Shown here: positions 51,361-61,035 of the stretch, one piece after another
Layout: each line of letters opens with the position of its first letter
Position numbering within the stretch: the first letter of the stretch is position 1
From: Dyadobacter sp. CY345
GTDB taxonomy: Bacteria > Bacteroidota > Bacteroidia > Cytophagales > Spirosomataceae
Direction: 5' to 3'
Length of the DNA: 64,000 nucleotides
Assembly: GCF_021502725.1 (NCBI RefSeq)
Contig: NZ_JAKFFS010000005.1
Coordinates: 186,001-250,000, forward strand
Position numbers and translations under genes: made by a program
Notes under the pieces: model-generated
What the model saw: the letters and a program-made list of their open reading frames with translations, nothing else
What the model was told of the DNA's origin: nothing
Databases searched by the model: none

Positions 51361-54300
51361 ATGGAAGATGTATCCCGGCCATTTGGTTTAAATGGTTTAA
51401 ATGAAAAACAACATTTCGAATCAATCCTTGAATCGTCGGGTATAGGTATCTGGGAAATTGATTTTTTAAACGATGTCGTCTATCTGTCGGATACCAGCAA
51501 ATTTCTTCTGGCATATCCAGTTGACAAGCATCTAACCTACAATACTTTTCTCGCTCTATTTAATCCAACAGATGCCCTCGATTTTGAGACCAGTTCAAAC
51601 GCAAATAGTGGAAGAAATCACAGTTTTTCAATGCCGCTTCGTACGCTTACAGACAGTGATTCGGACCATGCTCTTATCTGCCGGGGTGATGTTTTATTTA
51701 ATGCTAATGGAAAGCCATTGTCCGTTGCAGGAACATTTATTTCACTTCGTAGACAAAATGATGAAAATGCGGTGCTTCCAATTAAAAATAAGGAAATAGA
51801 AGATTTCGACGACGCGGAGAAATTCAAAATCCTGGCAGAGCAATCGCCGATTGCTGCTGCCCTGGTTTCTGTTCCCAATTTGACTATTGAATTTGCAAAC
51901 AAAAAAATGTTTGATCTCTGGGATAGAGATGGGTCAATTATCGGGCAAAGTCTAAGTGAAGTTCAGCCTGAAATTATATATCAATATGCAAAGCAAGACT
52001 TGTTAGATATCGTCCACACCGGAGAGCCTTATCTGCAAGATGGTATCAAAATTTTCTCAAATGAGAACAGAGTCAACAAAGAAAATTATTATGATTTCAC
52101 ATATTCTCCTGTATTAAATAAAGGAGGACGTGTCACCGGTATCATGATAAACGCAGTGGACGTAACAAAACGGCTGCAAACGCAAAAAAAATTGGAAGTG
52201 AGTGAACAAAAATTTCGGTCACTTATCGAAGAAGTGCCAGTGGGTATCAGTGTTTTTACGGGCAAGGATATGATCGTTGAACTGGCGAATGAACCGATGA
52301 TAAGTTACTGGGCAAAAGACGCATCTGTTATTGGTAAACCACTTCGCGAGGCTTTTCCTGAACTCATTGGCCAGCCATTTTTGCAAATTCTTGACGATGT
52401 TTTAACCAAAGGGGAAACTTTCAGCACAACCAATACCGCAGTTGATATTATTGTAGATGGTGAACTTCGGACATACTATTTCAATATTACGTACAAGCCG
52501 CTGTTTAATGACGACGGAAAGGTTTTCGCCATCATTGACATGTCGCTGGATGTTACTCCGGAAGTTCTGGCACAAAAAGCGCTCGTTGAGAGCGAAGCCA
52601 GACTGCGTTCGGTAATTGATTCAGCACCGGCCGCAATGGGTCTTTTTGTTGGAAGAGATCTCGTCATTGAAATGCCTAACCAATCCTTTATCGACATCGT
52701 GGGCAAAGGACCAGCAATAGCAGGAAAACCGCTTCGTGAAGTAATGCCAGAACTAGAAAATCAGGCATTTTTACAAATCCTTGATGACGTATTTACCAGT
52801 GGAAAAATGTATCAAAGTTTCGGTACCCAGGTCGATATTGTTCAGAATGGGTTAATGACTCACAATTTCTACAATATTACCTACACACCAATTTTTGATA
52901 ATGATGGAAAGGTTTACGCCATCCTCGACATCGCCATCGATGTGACAGAAAGAGTCATAGCACAGAAGGAGGTCGAACAAAGTCAGATACAGCTTTTAGA
53001 ACTTTTTGAACAATCTCCGGTCGCCATTGCCATGATCAGCAAGGATAATCTGGTTTTCAAGATGGCCAATCCGTTTTATGCTGAAATGGTTGGAAGACTG
53101 CCGGAGGAGCTGGTGGGAAAATCGCTGTTGGAGGCGATGCCAGAATTGGAAGGACAAGGTTTCGATATTCTTATAAACGCTGTAACCTCGACTGGTAAGC
53201 CTTTCATAGCTCCGGAACAACCCGTGAATGTGGCCCGCAACGGGAAAATGGAGAAAATTTACGTGGATCTCTGTTATCAGCCACAACGGGATATGGAAGG
53301 AAAAATTTCCGGAGTTCTAGTCGTGGCAACTGATGTAACGCAACAGGTTATCAGCCGAAGAAACATTGAGGAAGCAGAAAATGCGCTTCGTGGTGCTATT
53401 GAACTTGCGGATTTAGGAACATGGCAAATCGATTTTATCAATTGCACTTTTGATTTTTCACCTCGTTTAAGACAATGGTTTGGTATTGGCGAGGATGAGG
53501 ATATCACCTATGAGAGAATTTATATACCCGTTTCGCCATTTGATCGGGGAAGGGTTCAGGACGAATTTGATAAAGCACTAAGTCCGGGATCTGACGGATT
53601 GTTTGATTTGGAATACACCCTTTACACCGGGGGATGCGAACGTATTGTCCACGCGCAAGGGAAAGTTTTCAAAAATGATGAGGGACGACCGTCAAAAATC
53701 ACTGGAACAGTTCAGGATGTTACCATACAACGTCAGGTTAAACTTGCCCTCGAATTGCAAGTCCAGGAGCGCACGGAAGAACTTGCCACGATGAATGAAG
53801 AACTTGCAGCAATAAATGAGGAATATGTTTCCATCAATGAAGAATTGTCAGAATCGAATAACCTGCTGATTCAGTCTAACGAAAATTTACAGCAATTTGC
53901 TTACGTTGCATCTCACGACTTGCAGGAACCATTGAGAAAAATCCAGTCGTTCGGCAATATTATCACCAGCCGTTATGCCGCCGAGCTGGGCGATGGAGTG
54001 AATTACTTGCAGCGTATGCAAACAGCAGCAAAAAGAATGTCTAATCTTATTGAGGATTTGCTGATGTTTTCAAGAATTTCCAGCAAGAGTGATCGCATTG
54101 AGCTTGTAAATCTGAACGGGATTATGAAATCCGTATTAACCGACCTTGAATTATTGATTCAGGAAAGCGAAGCAGTAATTAATATGGACGAATTACCTGA
54201 AATTCTAGGTGACCGCTCGCAGCTTGGGCAGCTGTTTCAAAACTTGTTGAGTAATGCATTAAAATTTAGGAAAAACGATGTCACGCCAGAGATAAATATT

Positions 54301-54594
54301 ACAGCAAAGTTGATTTCCGGTATGGATTTACCTCCTGCTTTTGCACCAGCAAGAGCGACAAAAATGTTTGTGAAAATTGGTATCAGCGACAATGGAATTG
54401 GCTTTGACGAAACTTATGCAGAGCGGATCTTTCAATTATTCCAGCGTCTTCATGGACGAAGTGAATATTCCGGAACAGGTATTGGACTGGCTATTTGTGA
54501 GAAGGTTGCAGTTAACCATGGCGGTACAATTTTAGTCGAAAGCAAGGTACAAGAAGGATCTACATTTTCTGTTTTGTTGCCAATGCCATCCTAA
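51361..54594 (+). CDS. Multi-PAS soluble sensor histidine kinase (1077 residues)
   Basis: No membrane segment is visible, so it should be a cytoplasmic sensor. Six or so PAS domains lie in tandem (about 15-135, 160-275, 280-405, 410-535, 540-665, 675-790). Units three and four are near copies: GKPLREAFPELIGQPFLQIL versus GKPLREVMPELENQAFLQIL. A coiled coil with AMNEELAAINEEYVSINEEL (about 800-835) links to HisKA with H852 (VASHDLQEPLRKIQ) and a HATPase domain with GDRSQLGQLFQNLLSNALKF, SDNGIGFD and GTGIGLAICEKV. No receiver domain is attached and no regulator adjoins, so its partner is elsewhere. Confidence 0.92.
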   Translation: MEDVSRPFGLNGLNEKQHFESILESSGIGIWEIDFLNDVVYLSDTSKFLLAYPVDKHLTYNTFLALFNPTDALDFETSSNANSGRNHSFSMPLRTLTDSDSDHALICRGDVLFNANGKPLSVAGTFISLRRQNDENAVLPIKNKEIEDFDDAEKFKILAEQSPIAAALVSVPNLTIEFANKKMFDLWDRDGSIIGQSLSEVQPEIIYQYAKQDLLDIVHTGEPYLQDGIKIFSNENRVNKENYYDFTYSPVLNKGGRVTGIMINAVDVTKRLQTQKKLEVSEQKFRSLIEEVPVGISVFTGKDMIVELANEPMISYWAKDASVIGKPLREAFPELIGQPFLQILDDVLTKGETFSTTNTAVDIIVDGELRTYYFNITYKPLFNDDGKVFAIIDMSLDVTPEVLAQKALVESEARLRSVIDSAPAAMGLFVGRDLVIEMPNQSFIDIVGKGPAIAGKPLREVMPELENQAFLQILDDVFTSGKMYQSFGTQVDIVQNGLMTHNFYNITYTPIFDNDGKVYAILDIAIDVTERVIAQKEVEQSQIQLLELFEQSPVAIAMISKDNLVFKMANPFYAEMVGRLPEELVGKSLLEAMPELEGQGFDILINAVTSTGKPFIAPEQPVNVARNGKMEKIYVDLCYQPQRDMEGKISGVLVVATDVTQQVISRRNIEEAENALRGAIELADLGTWQIDFINCTFDFSPRLRQWFGIGEDEDITYERIYIPVSPFDRGRVQDEFDKALSPGSDGLFDLEYTLYTGGCERIVHAQGKVFKNDEGRPSKITGTVQDVTIQRQVKLALELQVQERTEELATMNEELAAINEEYVSINEELSESNNLLIQSNENLQQFAYVASHDLQEPLRKIQSFGNIITSRYAAELGDGVNYLQRMQTAAKRMSNLIEDLLMFSRISSKSDRIELVNLNGIMKSVLTDLELLIQESEAVINMDELPEILGDRSQLGQLFQNLLSNALKFRKNDVTPEINITAKLISGMDLPPAFAPARATKMFVKIGISDNGIGFDETYAERIFQLFQRLHGRSEYSGTGIGLAICEKVAVNHGGTILVESKVQEGSTFSVLLPMPS

Positions 54595-54644
54595 TATTTT
54601 GTAACTTGGAAAACGAGAAATTCATCATTCAACATCGTCAACTA

Positions 54645-55421
54645 ATGAAAATCAAAGCCCTTCAAATCTCGAACATTATAGCCCTCATTATCACGATAAT
54701 AATGAATTACCTGTCAAATACGGGCATATTTAACAATAGCACGATGGCTTCTGTATCAGCGCAGTATCAGAATTATTTTACACCTGCCGGATACGCGTTT
54801 TCTATCTGGGGATTGATCTATATTTTGCTGATCGCTTTTATTATCTACCAGAGCCGAGGTGTTTTGAATTCGCGCCAAGCTCCGGCTGTCGTATCAAAAA
54901 TCGGCTGGATGTTTGTAATTTCCTGCATAGCCAATTGTTTATGGATTCTGGCCTGGCTCTATGACTATACTGGATTGTCAGTGATCATTATGGCCGTTTT
55001 ATTAGGCTCATTGATATCAATAGTACTTCGGACCCGGATGGAACTTGACTTGATAACGTTCAAAAAAGTGGCTATGGAATGGTGGCCCTTTGCGATTTAT
55101 TTTGGCTGGATCACTGTCGCAATCATCGCAAACATTGCCGCCTATCTGACTAAAATAAAATGGGATGGGTTTGGAATAACCGCAGTTACGTGGACGATCA
55201 TCATGATTTCGGCAGCTGCATTAATTCATTTGGCATTAATCTGGACGAGAAATCTTCGAGAAGCTGCCAGTGTTGGTGCGTGGGGACTTGCGGCAGTAGC
55301 AGTTGCTAATTGGGATGATACACAAGCAGTTGCCTATACGGCACTTTCTGCAACCATTATTATTCTCATCAATACTGCCATTCATGGTTTTATTAACAGG
55401 AAGAATTCTTTTATAATGTAA
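54645..55421 (+). CDS. TspO/MBR-like tryptophan-rich membrane protein
   Basis: 258 residues from ATG 54645 (MKIKALQISNIIALIITIIM), about 50 bp after the PAS kinase; a TTG start 39 bp upstream is less likely. Seven or so hydrophobic segments. The motif YQNYFTPAGYAFSIWGLIYI and the WWPFAIYFGW and WDDTQAVA regions resemble the TspO/MBR family, but it is longer than the usual 150-160 residues, so it is an extended homologue. Family members bind tetrapyrroles or sterols. The close spacing suggests co-transcription with the kinase. Confidence 0.75.
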   Translation: MKIKALQISNIIALIITIIMNYLSNTGIFNNSTMASVSAQYQNYFTPAGYAFSIWGLIYILLIAFIIYQSRGVLNSRQAPAVVSKIGWMFVISCIANCLWILAWLYDYTGLSVIIMAVLLGSLISIVLRTRMELDLITFKKVAMEWWPFAIYFGWITVAIIANIAAYLTKIKWDGFGITAVTWTIIMISAAALIHLALIWTRNLREAASVGAWGLAAVAVANWDDTQAVAYTALSATIIILINTAIHGFINRKNSFIM

Positions 55422-55477
55422 AACTCCGTGCAGATCGACAATCCAAGATATGTCTCAAAATCAATAACAAAGATCTT

Positions 55478-55957
55478 TTATAGTGAAAAGGAATTGTTGA
55501 GAAGTGACTTCACCGCATCGAAATAAGGCTGAGCAATTTTGCTGGGCCTTATGTCCCATCCACGGTCGTAATTTACGATACAGGAATCGATAAAGTTTTT
55601 TGAATTTTCTTTAATAATCGGATCCCATATTGACAGTTTTGATATGCGCCCCCGATCAATTCCAAGTTTGGTAGGCTCGTGTAGTACCAACGCTGAAAAT
55701 TCATATCTATCCACCACCCCCGAAGCCCAGATTGCCCGGGTAATATTTTCATCCTCTACCCGCCCGGTAAATTTCGCAGTGATACTTTCCTGGTTCGGCA
55801 ACATCAAATCAAAATTCTGCTTTTTAAGATATTGATCAATGGCGGCCCTCACGTGAATCAACGGATCTTTTCCGTCCAGCTCGCTTAATTGCTGAAGGCG
55901 TTTGATCTGCGCGTCAGTTAAAGCAACAGTTTTCCGAAAAGTCTTTTGCATGCTCAT
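55478..55957 (-). CDS. Hypothetical protein with RHH-like N-terminus
   Basis: 159 residues. The N-terminal third (TVALTDAQIKRLQQLSELDG to DQYLKKQ, about 10-47) has the pattern of a ribbon-helix-helix DNA-binding or dimerisation motif. The rest (ITAKFTGRVEDENITRAIWA, GIDRGRISKLSIWDPI, CIVNYDRGWDIRP) forms a beta-rich domain that recurs in small mobile-element-associated proteins; I cannot name it with confidence. Possibly a regulator. Not near a toxin gene. Confidence 0.5.
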   Translation of the reverse strand: MSMQKTFRKTVALTDAQIKRLQQLSELDGKDPLIHVRAAIDQYLKKQNFDLMLPNQESITAKFTGRVEDENITRAIWASGVVDRYEFSALVLHEPTKLGIDRGRISKLSIWDPIIKENSKNFIDSCIVNYDRGWDIRPSKIAQPYFDAVKSLLNNSFSL

Positions 55958-56296
55958 ATCGATTTAAATTAAATCATATCAAACTTACATAGACCCTGAA
56001 AAGAATCAATCCATATATGAATGTTTTTGGGAGATGCGCAAAAATTTGGAATTATACCGATTATAAATACCCCTTTAAGACACTTAACATCTGGTCTTTT
56101 GGCCAATTTTGTTATCAAGAAACGTTGGATGATGCACAGTTAAAAATGTTATCATAGCCGGGTTCTAATAGATTTCATATGTTCGTTACACAGGTTGGGT
56201 ATTAAACAATTCTGAGTTTTGAAGAAATTAATCAGGATAACTCAGTCCAAAGAATTATCTTGAATCAGATTCCCTGGCAACTGACAATGACAAGCC
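55958..56296. other. Gene-free gap
   Basis: 339 bp between divergent genes. Nothing recognised beyond ordinary AT-rich promoter-type sequence. Confidence 0.4.
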
Positions 56297-57457
56297 ATGA
56301 CATTTAGAATTGTAGTGTTTTTACTGCTTCTTCAACTACCTGTTTTCGGTCAGGTCTCCCTTTCTACTGACGCCGAAATATCAATCATAACATGCGGGCC
56401 GGATCAGGATGAGCTTTACTCGGCATTTGGACATAGTGCGATCAGAGTCAAAGATCCGGCCTCCGGGATGGACCTGGCTTATAACTATGGTGTCTTCAAA
56501 TTTGACTCTAAGTTTTATCTAAACTTTACGCTTGGTGCGCTTTATTATAAACTAGGAGTCGATCAGTTCGACAGTTTTCGAGCCTTTTATATATCCCAAA
56601 ATCGCTACGTCCATGAGCAGATTTTGAATTTATCTCCCGGGCAAAAGAAAATGGTTTTTGACTATCTCCAAGAAAACGCAAGGCCGGAGAATGCAACTTA
56701 TCGTTACGATTATTTTTATAACAATTGCGCAACCAAGGTCCGGGATGTGTTTGTTGAATTGTTTGACAGTCAAATTAAATTTGATGACACTTATGCTACG
56801 TCGGGTTACACAATCCGGATGCTTACCGGAGACCGCCTTCAAAAGCAGAGATGGGGAAAATTAGCCATCAATATCCTATTGGGATCGCCTTTGGATAAAA
56901 AACTTACTCTGTTCGAATATATGTATCTTCCAGACTATCTCGAATCAGGATTTGATCACGCCATGCTGAATGGGACAAAAATTGTAGAAGATAAAGTAAT
57001 AATTTACAATTCACAGAAGACAGCTTCTACAAAAAACCTGTTTCAGCCATGGCTTGTTTTTGGTATATTTTTGGTGCTTACCGCGGTTATTTCTCAATAC
57101 GATCTTAACAGAAACAAAAGGTCCGGATGGTTAGATTATCTGCTGTTTCCAACAGTTGGAGGTGTTGGTATTCTTTTGCTCTTTCTATGGTTTGCAACGG
57201 ATCATCATGCCGCTGCCAATAATTTAAATTTACTTTGGGCTATACCAACGCATATCTTCGTCCCAATTTTCCTCAGCAATAAAAGATTTTATTCTTTACT
57301 CAAACCATACCTGCTCATCACCATTATCTTGATTTTCATAAGCTTTCCACTTTGGATTATTGTTTCTGAACAGTTTGACAGTGATTTATTTACACTCCCT
57401 GTAATACTCTACATTCGTGCACTTACATTGTATCGTTTATTAAAAAGAGTAAGTTAA
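56297..57457 (+). CDS. DUF4105 membrane protein
   Basis: 386 residues with an N-terminal signal (MTFRIVVFLLLLQLPVFGQV). DUF4105 core at about 30-200: AEISIITCGPDQDELYSAFG, HSAIRVKDPASGMDLAYNYG, FYNNCATKVRDVFVELFD. The C-terminal 130 residues hold four or five membrane segments (WLVFGIFLVLTAVI, FPTVGGVGILLLFLWF and so on). The His/Asn/Cys residues in GHSAIRV and NNCATKVRD resemble a hydrolase or peptidase-like site (NlpC/P60-like), but function is unknown. Confidence 0.85.
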   Translation: MTFRIVVFLLLLQLPVFGQVSLSTDAEISIITCGPDQDELYSAFGHSAIRVKDPASGMDLAYNYGVFKFDSKFYLNFTLGALYYKLGVDQFDSFRAFYISQNRYVHEQILNLSPGQKKMVFDYLQENARPENATYRYDYFYNNCATKVRDVFVELFDSQIKFDDTYATSGYTIRMLTGDRLQKQRWGKLAINILLGSPLDKKLTLFEYMYLPDYLESGFDHAMLNGTKIVEDKVIIYNSQKTASTKNLFQPWLVFGIFLVLTAVISQYDLNRNKRSGWLDYLLFPTVGGVGILLLFLWFATDHHAAANNLNLLWAIPTHIFVPIFLSNKRFYSLLKPYLLITIILIFISFPLWIIVSEQFDSDLFTLPVILYIRALTLYRLLKRVS

Positions 57458-57486
57458 TTAAAAAAATGATGACCATTAAATATTAC

Positions 57487-57515
57487 AAAAAAGGCTGCCG
57501 AACGTTTCAGCAGCC
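57487..57515 (-). terminator. Terminator of the UPF0173 gene
   Basis: Stem ggctgc/gcagcc (57493-57498 with 57510-57515), 11-nt loop; in minus direction the stem is followed by six T (complement of 57487-57492). Confidence 0.75.
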
Positions 57516-57559
57516 ATTTTCTAAACAAATTTTATCAAAACCAAAATCTAATTATTTAT

Positions 57560-58240
57560 TCAAATTTCTATGCTATCTCCGATCCCGGGTAAGTACAGCG
57601 TCAATCCGGATTCAGCGAATTTAGCGATGGCATCTGTCTTGTTGAGTTTTATAAACCCAAATGTGTCATAATGAACGCCGAGCACTTTTGTTGTTTTCAC
57701 AAAGCCAGCAGCTTCTATGGCATCCTCAACACCCATCGTTAGCATATCCCCAATTGGAAAAATAGCAAAATCCAATTCTGCCCATTTTGGGATTAAAGTC
57801 ATATCGAGGGTAAGTCCTGTATCGCCGCTGTAATAAAAATTTCCGTCTGCCGTCTTCAACGCAAATCCACTGGCAACGCCTGCGTAATTGCCATCCGGAA
57901 AACTGCTGGAATGTTGAGAAATAAAACATTTCGCTTCTCCAAAATCAAAAACAGCTTTTCCACCCGGATTCAAAGGAAGCAAGTTTTTCACGCCCTCTTT
58001 CCCGAAATAAGTGTATATCTCCCAGTTACCTATAACCGTAGCGCCCGTGTTATTGGCAATGGCGACCACGTCCAGCATATGATCAAAATGCCCGTGAGAC
58101 ACGAAAATATAATCTGCCTGTATCTCACTGATATTGATATCTTTGGCTAATTCATTTCCGGTGATATAAGGATCAAACAAAATAGTTTTGCCACCTGCAA
58201 CGACCGAAAAGCAGGAATGTCCATAATACGTAATTTTCAT
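57560..58240 (-). CDS. UPF0173-type metal-dependent hydrolase (MBL fold)
   Basis: 226 residues from ATG 58240 (MKITYYGHSCFSVVAGGKTI). The 33 residues before it in frame are hydrophobic and non-family-like, so this start is chosen. Metallo-beta-lactamase motif HGHFDHM (SHGHFDHML, about 56-62), GHSCF near the start and SGDTGLTLDM later. UPF0173 members are Zn-dependent hydrolases with no set substrate. Transcribed alone. Confidence 0.9.
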   Translation of the reverse strand: MKITYYGHSCFSVVAGGKTILFDPYITGNELAKDINISEIQADYIFVSHGHFDHMLDVVAIANNTGATVIGNWEIYTYFGKEGVKNLLPLNPGGKAVFDFGEAKCFISQHSSSFPDGNYAGVASGFALKTADGNFYYSGDTGLTLDMTLIPKWAELDFAIFPIGDMLTMGVEDAIEAAGFVKTTKVLGVHYDTFGFIKLNKTDAIAKFAESGLTLYLPGIGDSIEI

Positions 58241-58633
58241 CTTTTTCTCTTTTAGGTAATCAGGTGTAAAGTATATAAGTAAAAAACAAAAACATCTCCA
58301 ACTCTTGCTGAAAAACAAAAATATTAAAAACTGGTTCAATCAATTTTTTCGGTTCACATCTAACTGGCTTGAACGGCCAATATTCCAGCCAAACAATTTT
58401 CCCATCCGTCCATTTTACTCAAAAGTAGCGTTGACAATTCTGTTAATCATCTCCTGAATTTTTGCAATAATGTATTACAAAAATTGGTCAAAATAATAAT
58501 TATTCAACAAAAAGGATTAAATTGAACTAAACCAAGACAGCGCAGGACAGATGTTCTGTTCGTTTATTTTATCATTGTTAATAGATTTCCGAAAACCTGT
58601 TTAAAGCGCTCATTTACAACAACATTTGATATC
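58241..58633. other. Gene-free gap
   Basis: 393 bp between divergent genes; nothing recognised beyond AT-rich promoter-like DNA. Confidence 0.4.
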
Positions 58634-60994
58634 GTGTTACTGCAATCCACTGAAACTTTCTGGCTGTGGCAATTTTTGGGACGGCTCCATCCGCTACTAG
58701 TCCACTTCCCAATTGGCTTATTATGCGTGGCGTTATTACTGGAACTGATTGACTGGAAACGAAAATCTTCCGGATTGCGCGATGCAACGAACATACTCAC
58801 CTGGGTCGGTGCCGGGAGCGCAGTATTTGCAGTCATTTTCGGCTGGATGCTGGCTGGTCAGGAAGAAGCTTCGGGGACAAATCTGGAAATTCACAGATGG
58901 TCTGGAATCGCCACGATGTTGCTGGCCGTTTTTGCAGCAGTCGCACAGCGTTTTAACAAACGCGGTTTGTATAGGGCGTTGCTCATTGTTACAGTTTTTG
59001 GCGTTTCCCTTGCCGGTCATTATGGCGCAATGCTTACCCATGGCGATGATTATTTGACTAGTGTTTTACCAAATTCGGATGACCCGGTAGAAGCCAAAGG
59101 CTCCGACGAGCCGGATTTTATACTAACCAACACAGGCGCTTTGAATCCTGAAGAGGTTCAAAATCTGAATGTGGAGGTCCGGACGATTCTAGCACATAAC
59201 TGTTACAGCTGCCACAGCGAAACCAAAACAAAGGGCGATCTTCGGCTTGACAGCAAGGAAGCGATTATGAAAGGCGGAGAAGATGGCGTCGTTGTCATTC
59301 CTGATCATCCTGACAAAAGTGAACTGATCCGAAGAATTTCGTTACCCAAAGGCCATAAGGAAGCCATGCCAACGAAGGGAAAAAGGCTTACAGAAAGAGA
59401 AATCAATGTCCTGAAATTTTGGATAGAAAAAGGCGCATTGTGGCCTGACGGTAAACAAAAAAGCATCTATCGCGTTGCACAACTTGAACCACGAATACCC
59501 GAACTTCCAGCCGCAAGCGGAGATATTATTCAGCCGATTGACAGATTTGTCAACGTTTATTTTCAAAAAAATAAAATTGCCTGGAAGCCGGTTGTGAATG
59601 ACCGAATTTATATCAGGCGTGTATATCTTGATATTGTTGGACTGTTACCTCCTCCTGAAAAAATCGAAGCATTCGTTGCAGACAGCCGGCCGGATAAACG
59701 CGAACGGCTAGCAAAAGAATTGCTTACCAGAAACGACGATTATGCGCAGCACTGGATGTCGTTTTGGAATGACGCGCTTCGCAATGACTATTCCGGGACT
59801 GGTTATATTACAAAAGGTCGCTTTGATATCACGAAATGGCTTTACACATCTCTCGCAGATAACAAACCTTACAACTGGTTTGTGAAAGAACTGATCAGCC
59901 CGACCAAAGAGTCGGAAGGATTTATTAAAGGAATTAAATGGAGAGGTACCATTAATTCCAGTCAGCGTACAGAAATGCAGGCTGCCCAAAATGTTTCTCA
60001 GGTTCTGCTTGGATTAAATCTTAAATGTGCATCATGTCACGACAGTTTTATTTCCGATTGGAAACTTGCAGATGCTTATGCCTTCGCTAATATTTTCGCA
60101 GATACTTTACTGGAAATTAATCGTTGCGATAAACCGACCGGTAAAATTGCAGAAACAAGAATATTATTTCCGGAACTTGGAGAGATCAGTATCGATGCTA
60201 GCACAGAAAAACGACTGCGGCAGCTTGCTGACTTACTTATTCAGCCAAAAGACGGCAGGTTATACAGAACTGCGGTCAACAGGATATGGGCACAGCTGCT
60301 CGGTCGTGGAATTGTTGAACCCGTTGATATGATGGACAATATGCCTTGGAGCGAAGACCTGCTGGATTGGCTTGCATCAGATTTTGCGGCAAACGGGTAC
60401 GATATGAAAAAGCTGATTTTTAAAATCGTGACTTCCAAAACATATCAGCTTCCATCCAGTTCTGTGAAGGAAGCTGGTGATATTATGGCAATCGACTACA
60501 AGTTCACAGGTATGGTCAGGCGCAGGTTAACAGCTGAGCAATTCACCGACGCGATCAGCTCTGCGTTCAATCCGATGTATGCAGATTCAGCGATCGTTTA
60601 TAGCCTTTTGCCCAAAACCATTAAAAGGAAACTTCCATTTGCCAGAGCAGGATTTGTTAAAAACGATCCATTCCTGACCTCGCTTGGGCGGCCAAACAGG
60701 GAAACGGTGAGCACAAGCAGAACTTCGCAGGCAAATCTCTTGCAGGCACTTGAACTCACGAATGGAAACAAGTTTACTGAAACTTTAAAACGCGGCGCGA
60801 AAGAATGGAAGAAAAGATATCCCGCATCTGACACGCTGGTTACCGAGCTTTACCGGAGAGCGCTCGGCAGAGATCCGCAGCCCAAGGAGTTAATAGTAGC
60901 CCGAAAAATACTCGGGCCAACGCCAAGTGAAGAAGGTATTCAGGACCTTGTCTGGGCAATGGCGTTGATACCTGAATTTCAACTTATTTATTGA
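58634..60994 (+). CDS. Membrane PSCyt1/DUF1549/DUF1553 c-type cytochrome protein
   Basis: 786 residues from a GTG start (58634); no ATG fits upstream. The N-terminus is membrane-bound (LHPLLVHFPIGLLCVALLLE, and two or three more segments to about 140). A haem c motif CYSCHSETK (about 193-201) marks the PSCyt1 domain; DUF1549 follows (about 290-480), with a second CASCH site (LKCASCHDSFISDWKLADAY) in it, then DUF1553 (about 530-780) with GRGIVEPVDMMDNMPWSEDL. Common in Planctomycetes and also in Bacteroidota, usually paired with DUF1501, as here. Probably an exported redox enzyme. Confidence 0.88.
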   Translation: MLLQSTETFWLWQFLGRLHPLLVHFPIGLLCVALLLELIDWKRKSSGLRDATNILTWVGAGSAVFAVIFGWMLAGQEEASGTNLEIHRWSGIATMLLAVFAAVAQRFNKRGLYRALLIVTVFGVSLAGHYGAMLTHGDDYLTSVLPNSDDPVEAKGSDEPDFILTNTGALNPEEVQNLNVEVRTILAHNCYSCHSETKTKGDLRLDSKEAIMKGGEDGVVVIPDHPDKSELIRRISLPKGHKEAMPTKGKRLTEREINVLKFWIEKGALWPDGKQKSIYRVAQLEPRIPELPAASGDIIQPIDRFVNVYFQKNKIAWKPVVNDRIYIRRVYLDIVGLLPPPEKIEAFVADSRPDKRERLAKELLTRNDDYAQHWMSFWNDALRNDYSGTGYITKGRFDITKWLYTSLADNKPYNWFVKELISPTKESEGFIKGIKWRGTINSSQRTEMQAAQNVSQVLLGLNLKCASCHDSFISDWKLADAYAFANIFADTLLEINRCDKPTGKIAETRILFPELGEISIDASTEKRLRQLADLLIQPKDGRLYRTAVNRIWAQLLGRGIVEPVDMMDNMPWSEDLLDWLASDFAANGYDMKKLIFKIVTSKTYQLPSSSVKEAGDIMAIDYKFTGMVRRRLTAEQFTDAISSAFNPMYADSAIVYSLLPKTIKRKLPFARAGFVKNDPFLTSLGRPNRETVSTSRTSQANLLQALELTNGNKFTETLKRGAKEWKKRYPASDTLVTELYRRALGRDPQPKELIVARKILGPTPSEEGIQDLVWAMALIPEFQLIY

Positions 60995-61035
60995 TTTAAT
61001 TACGTTATCAATACATCCTGTTAAATTGATTTGTA

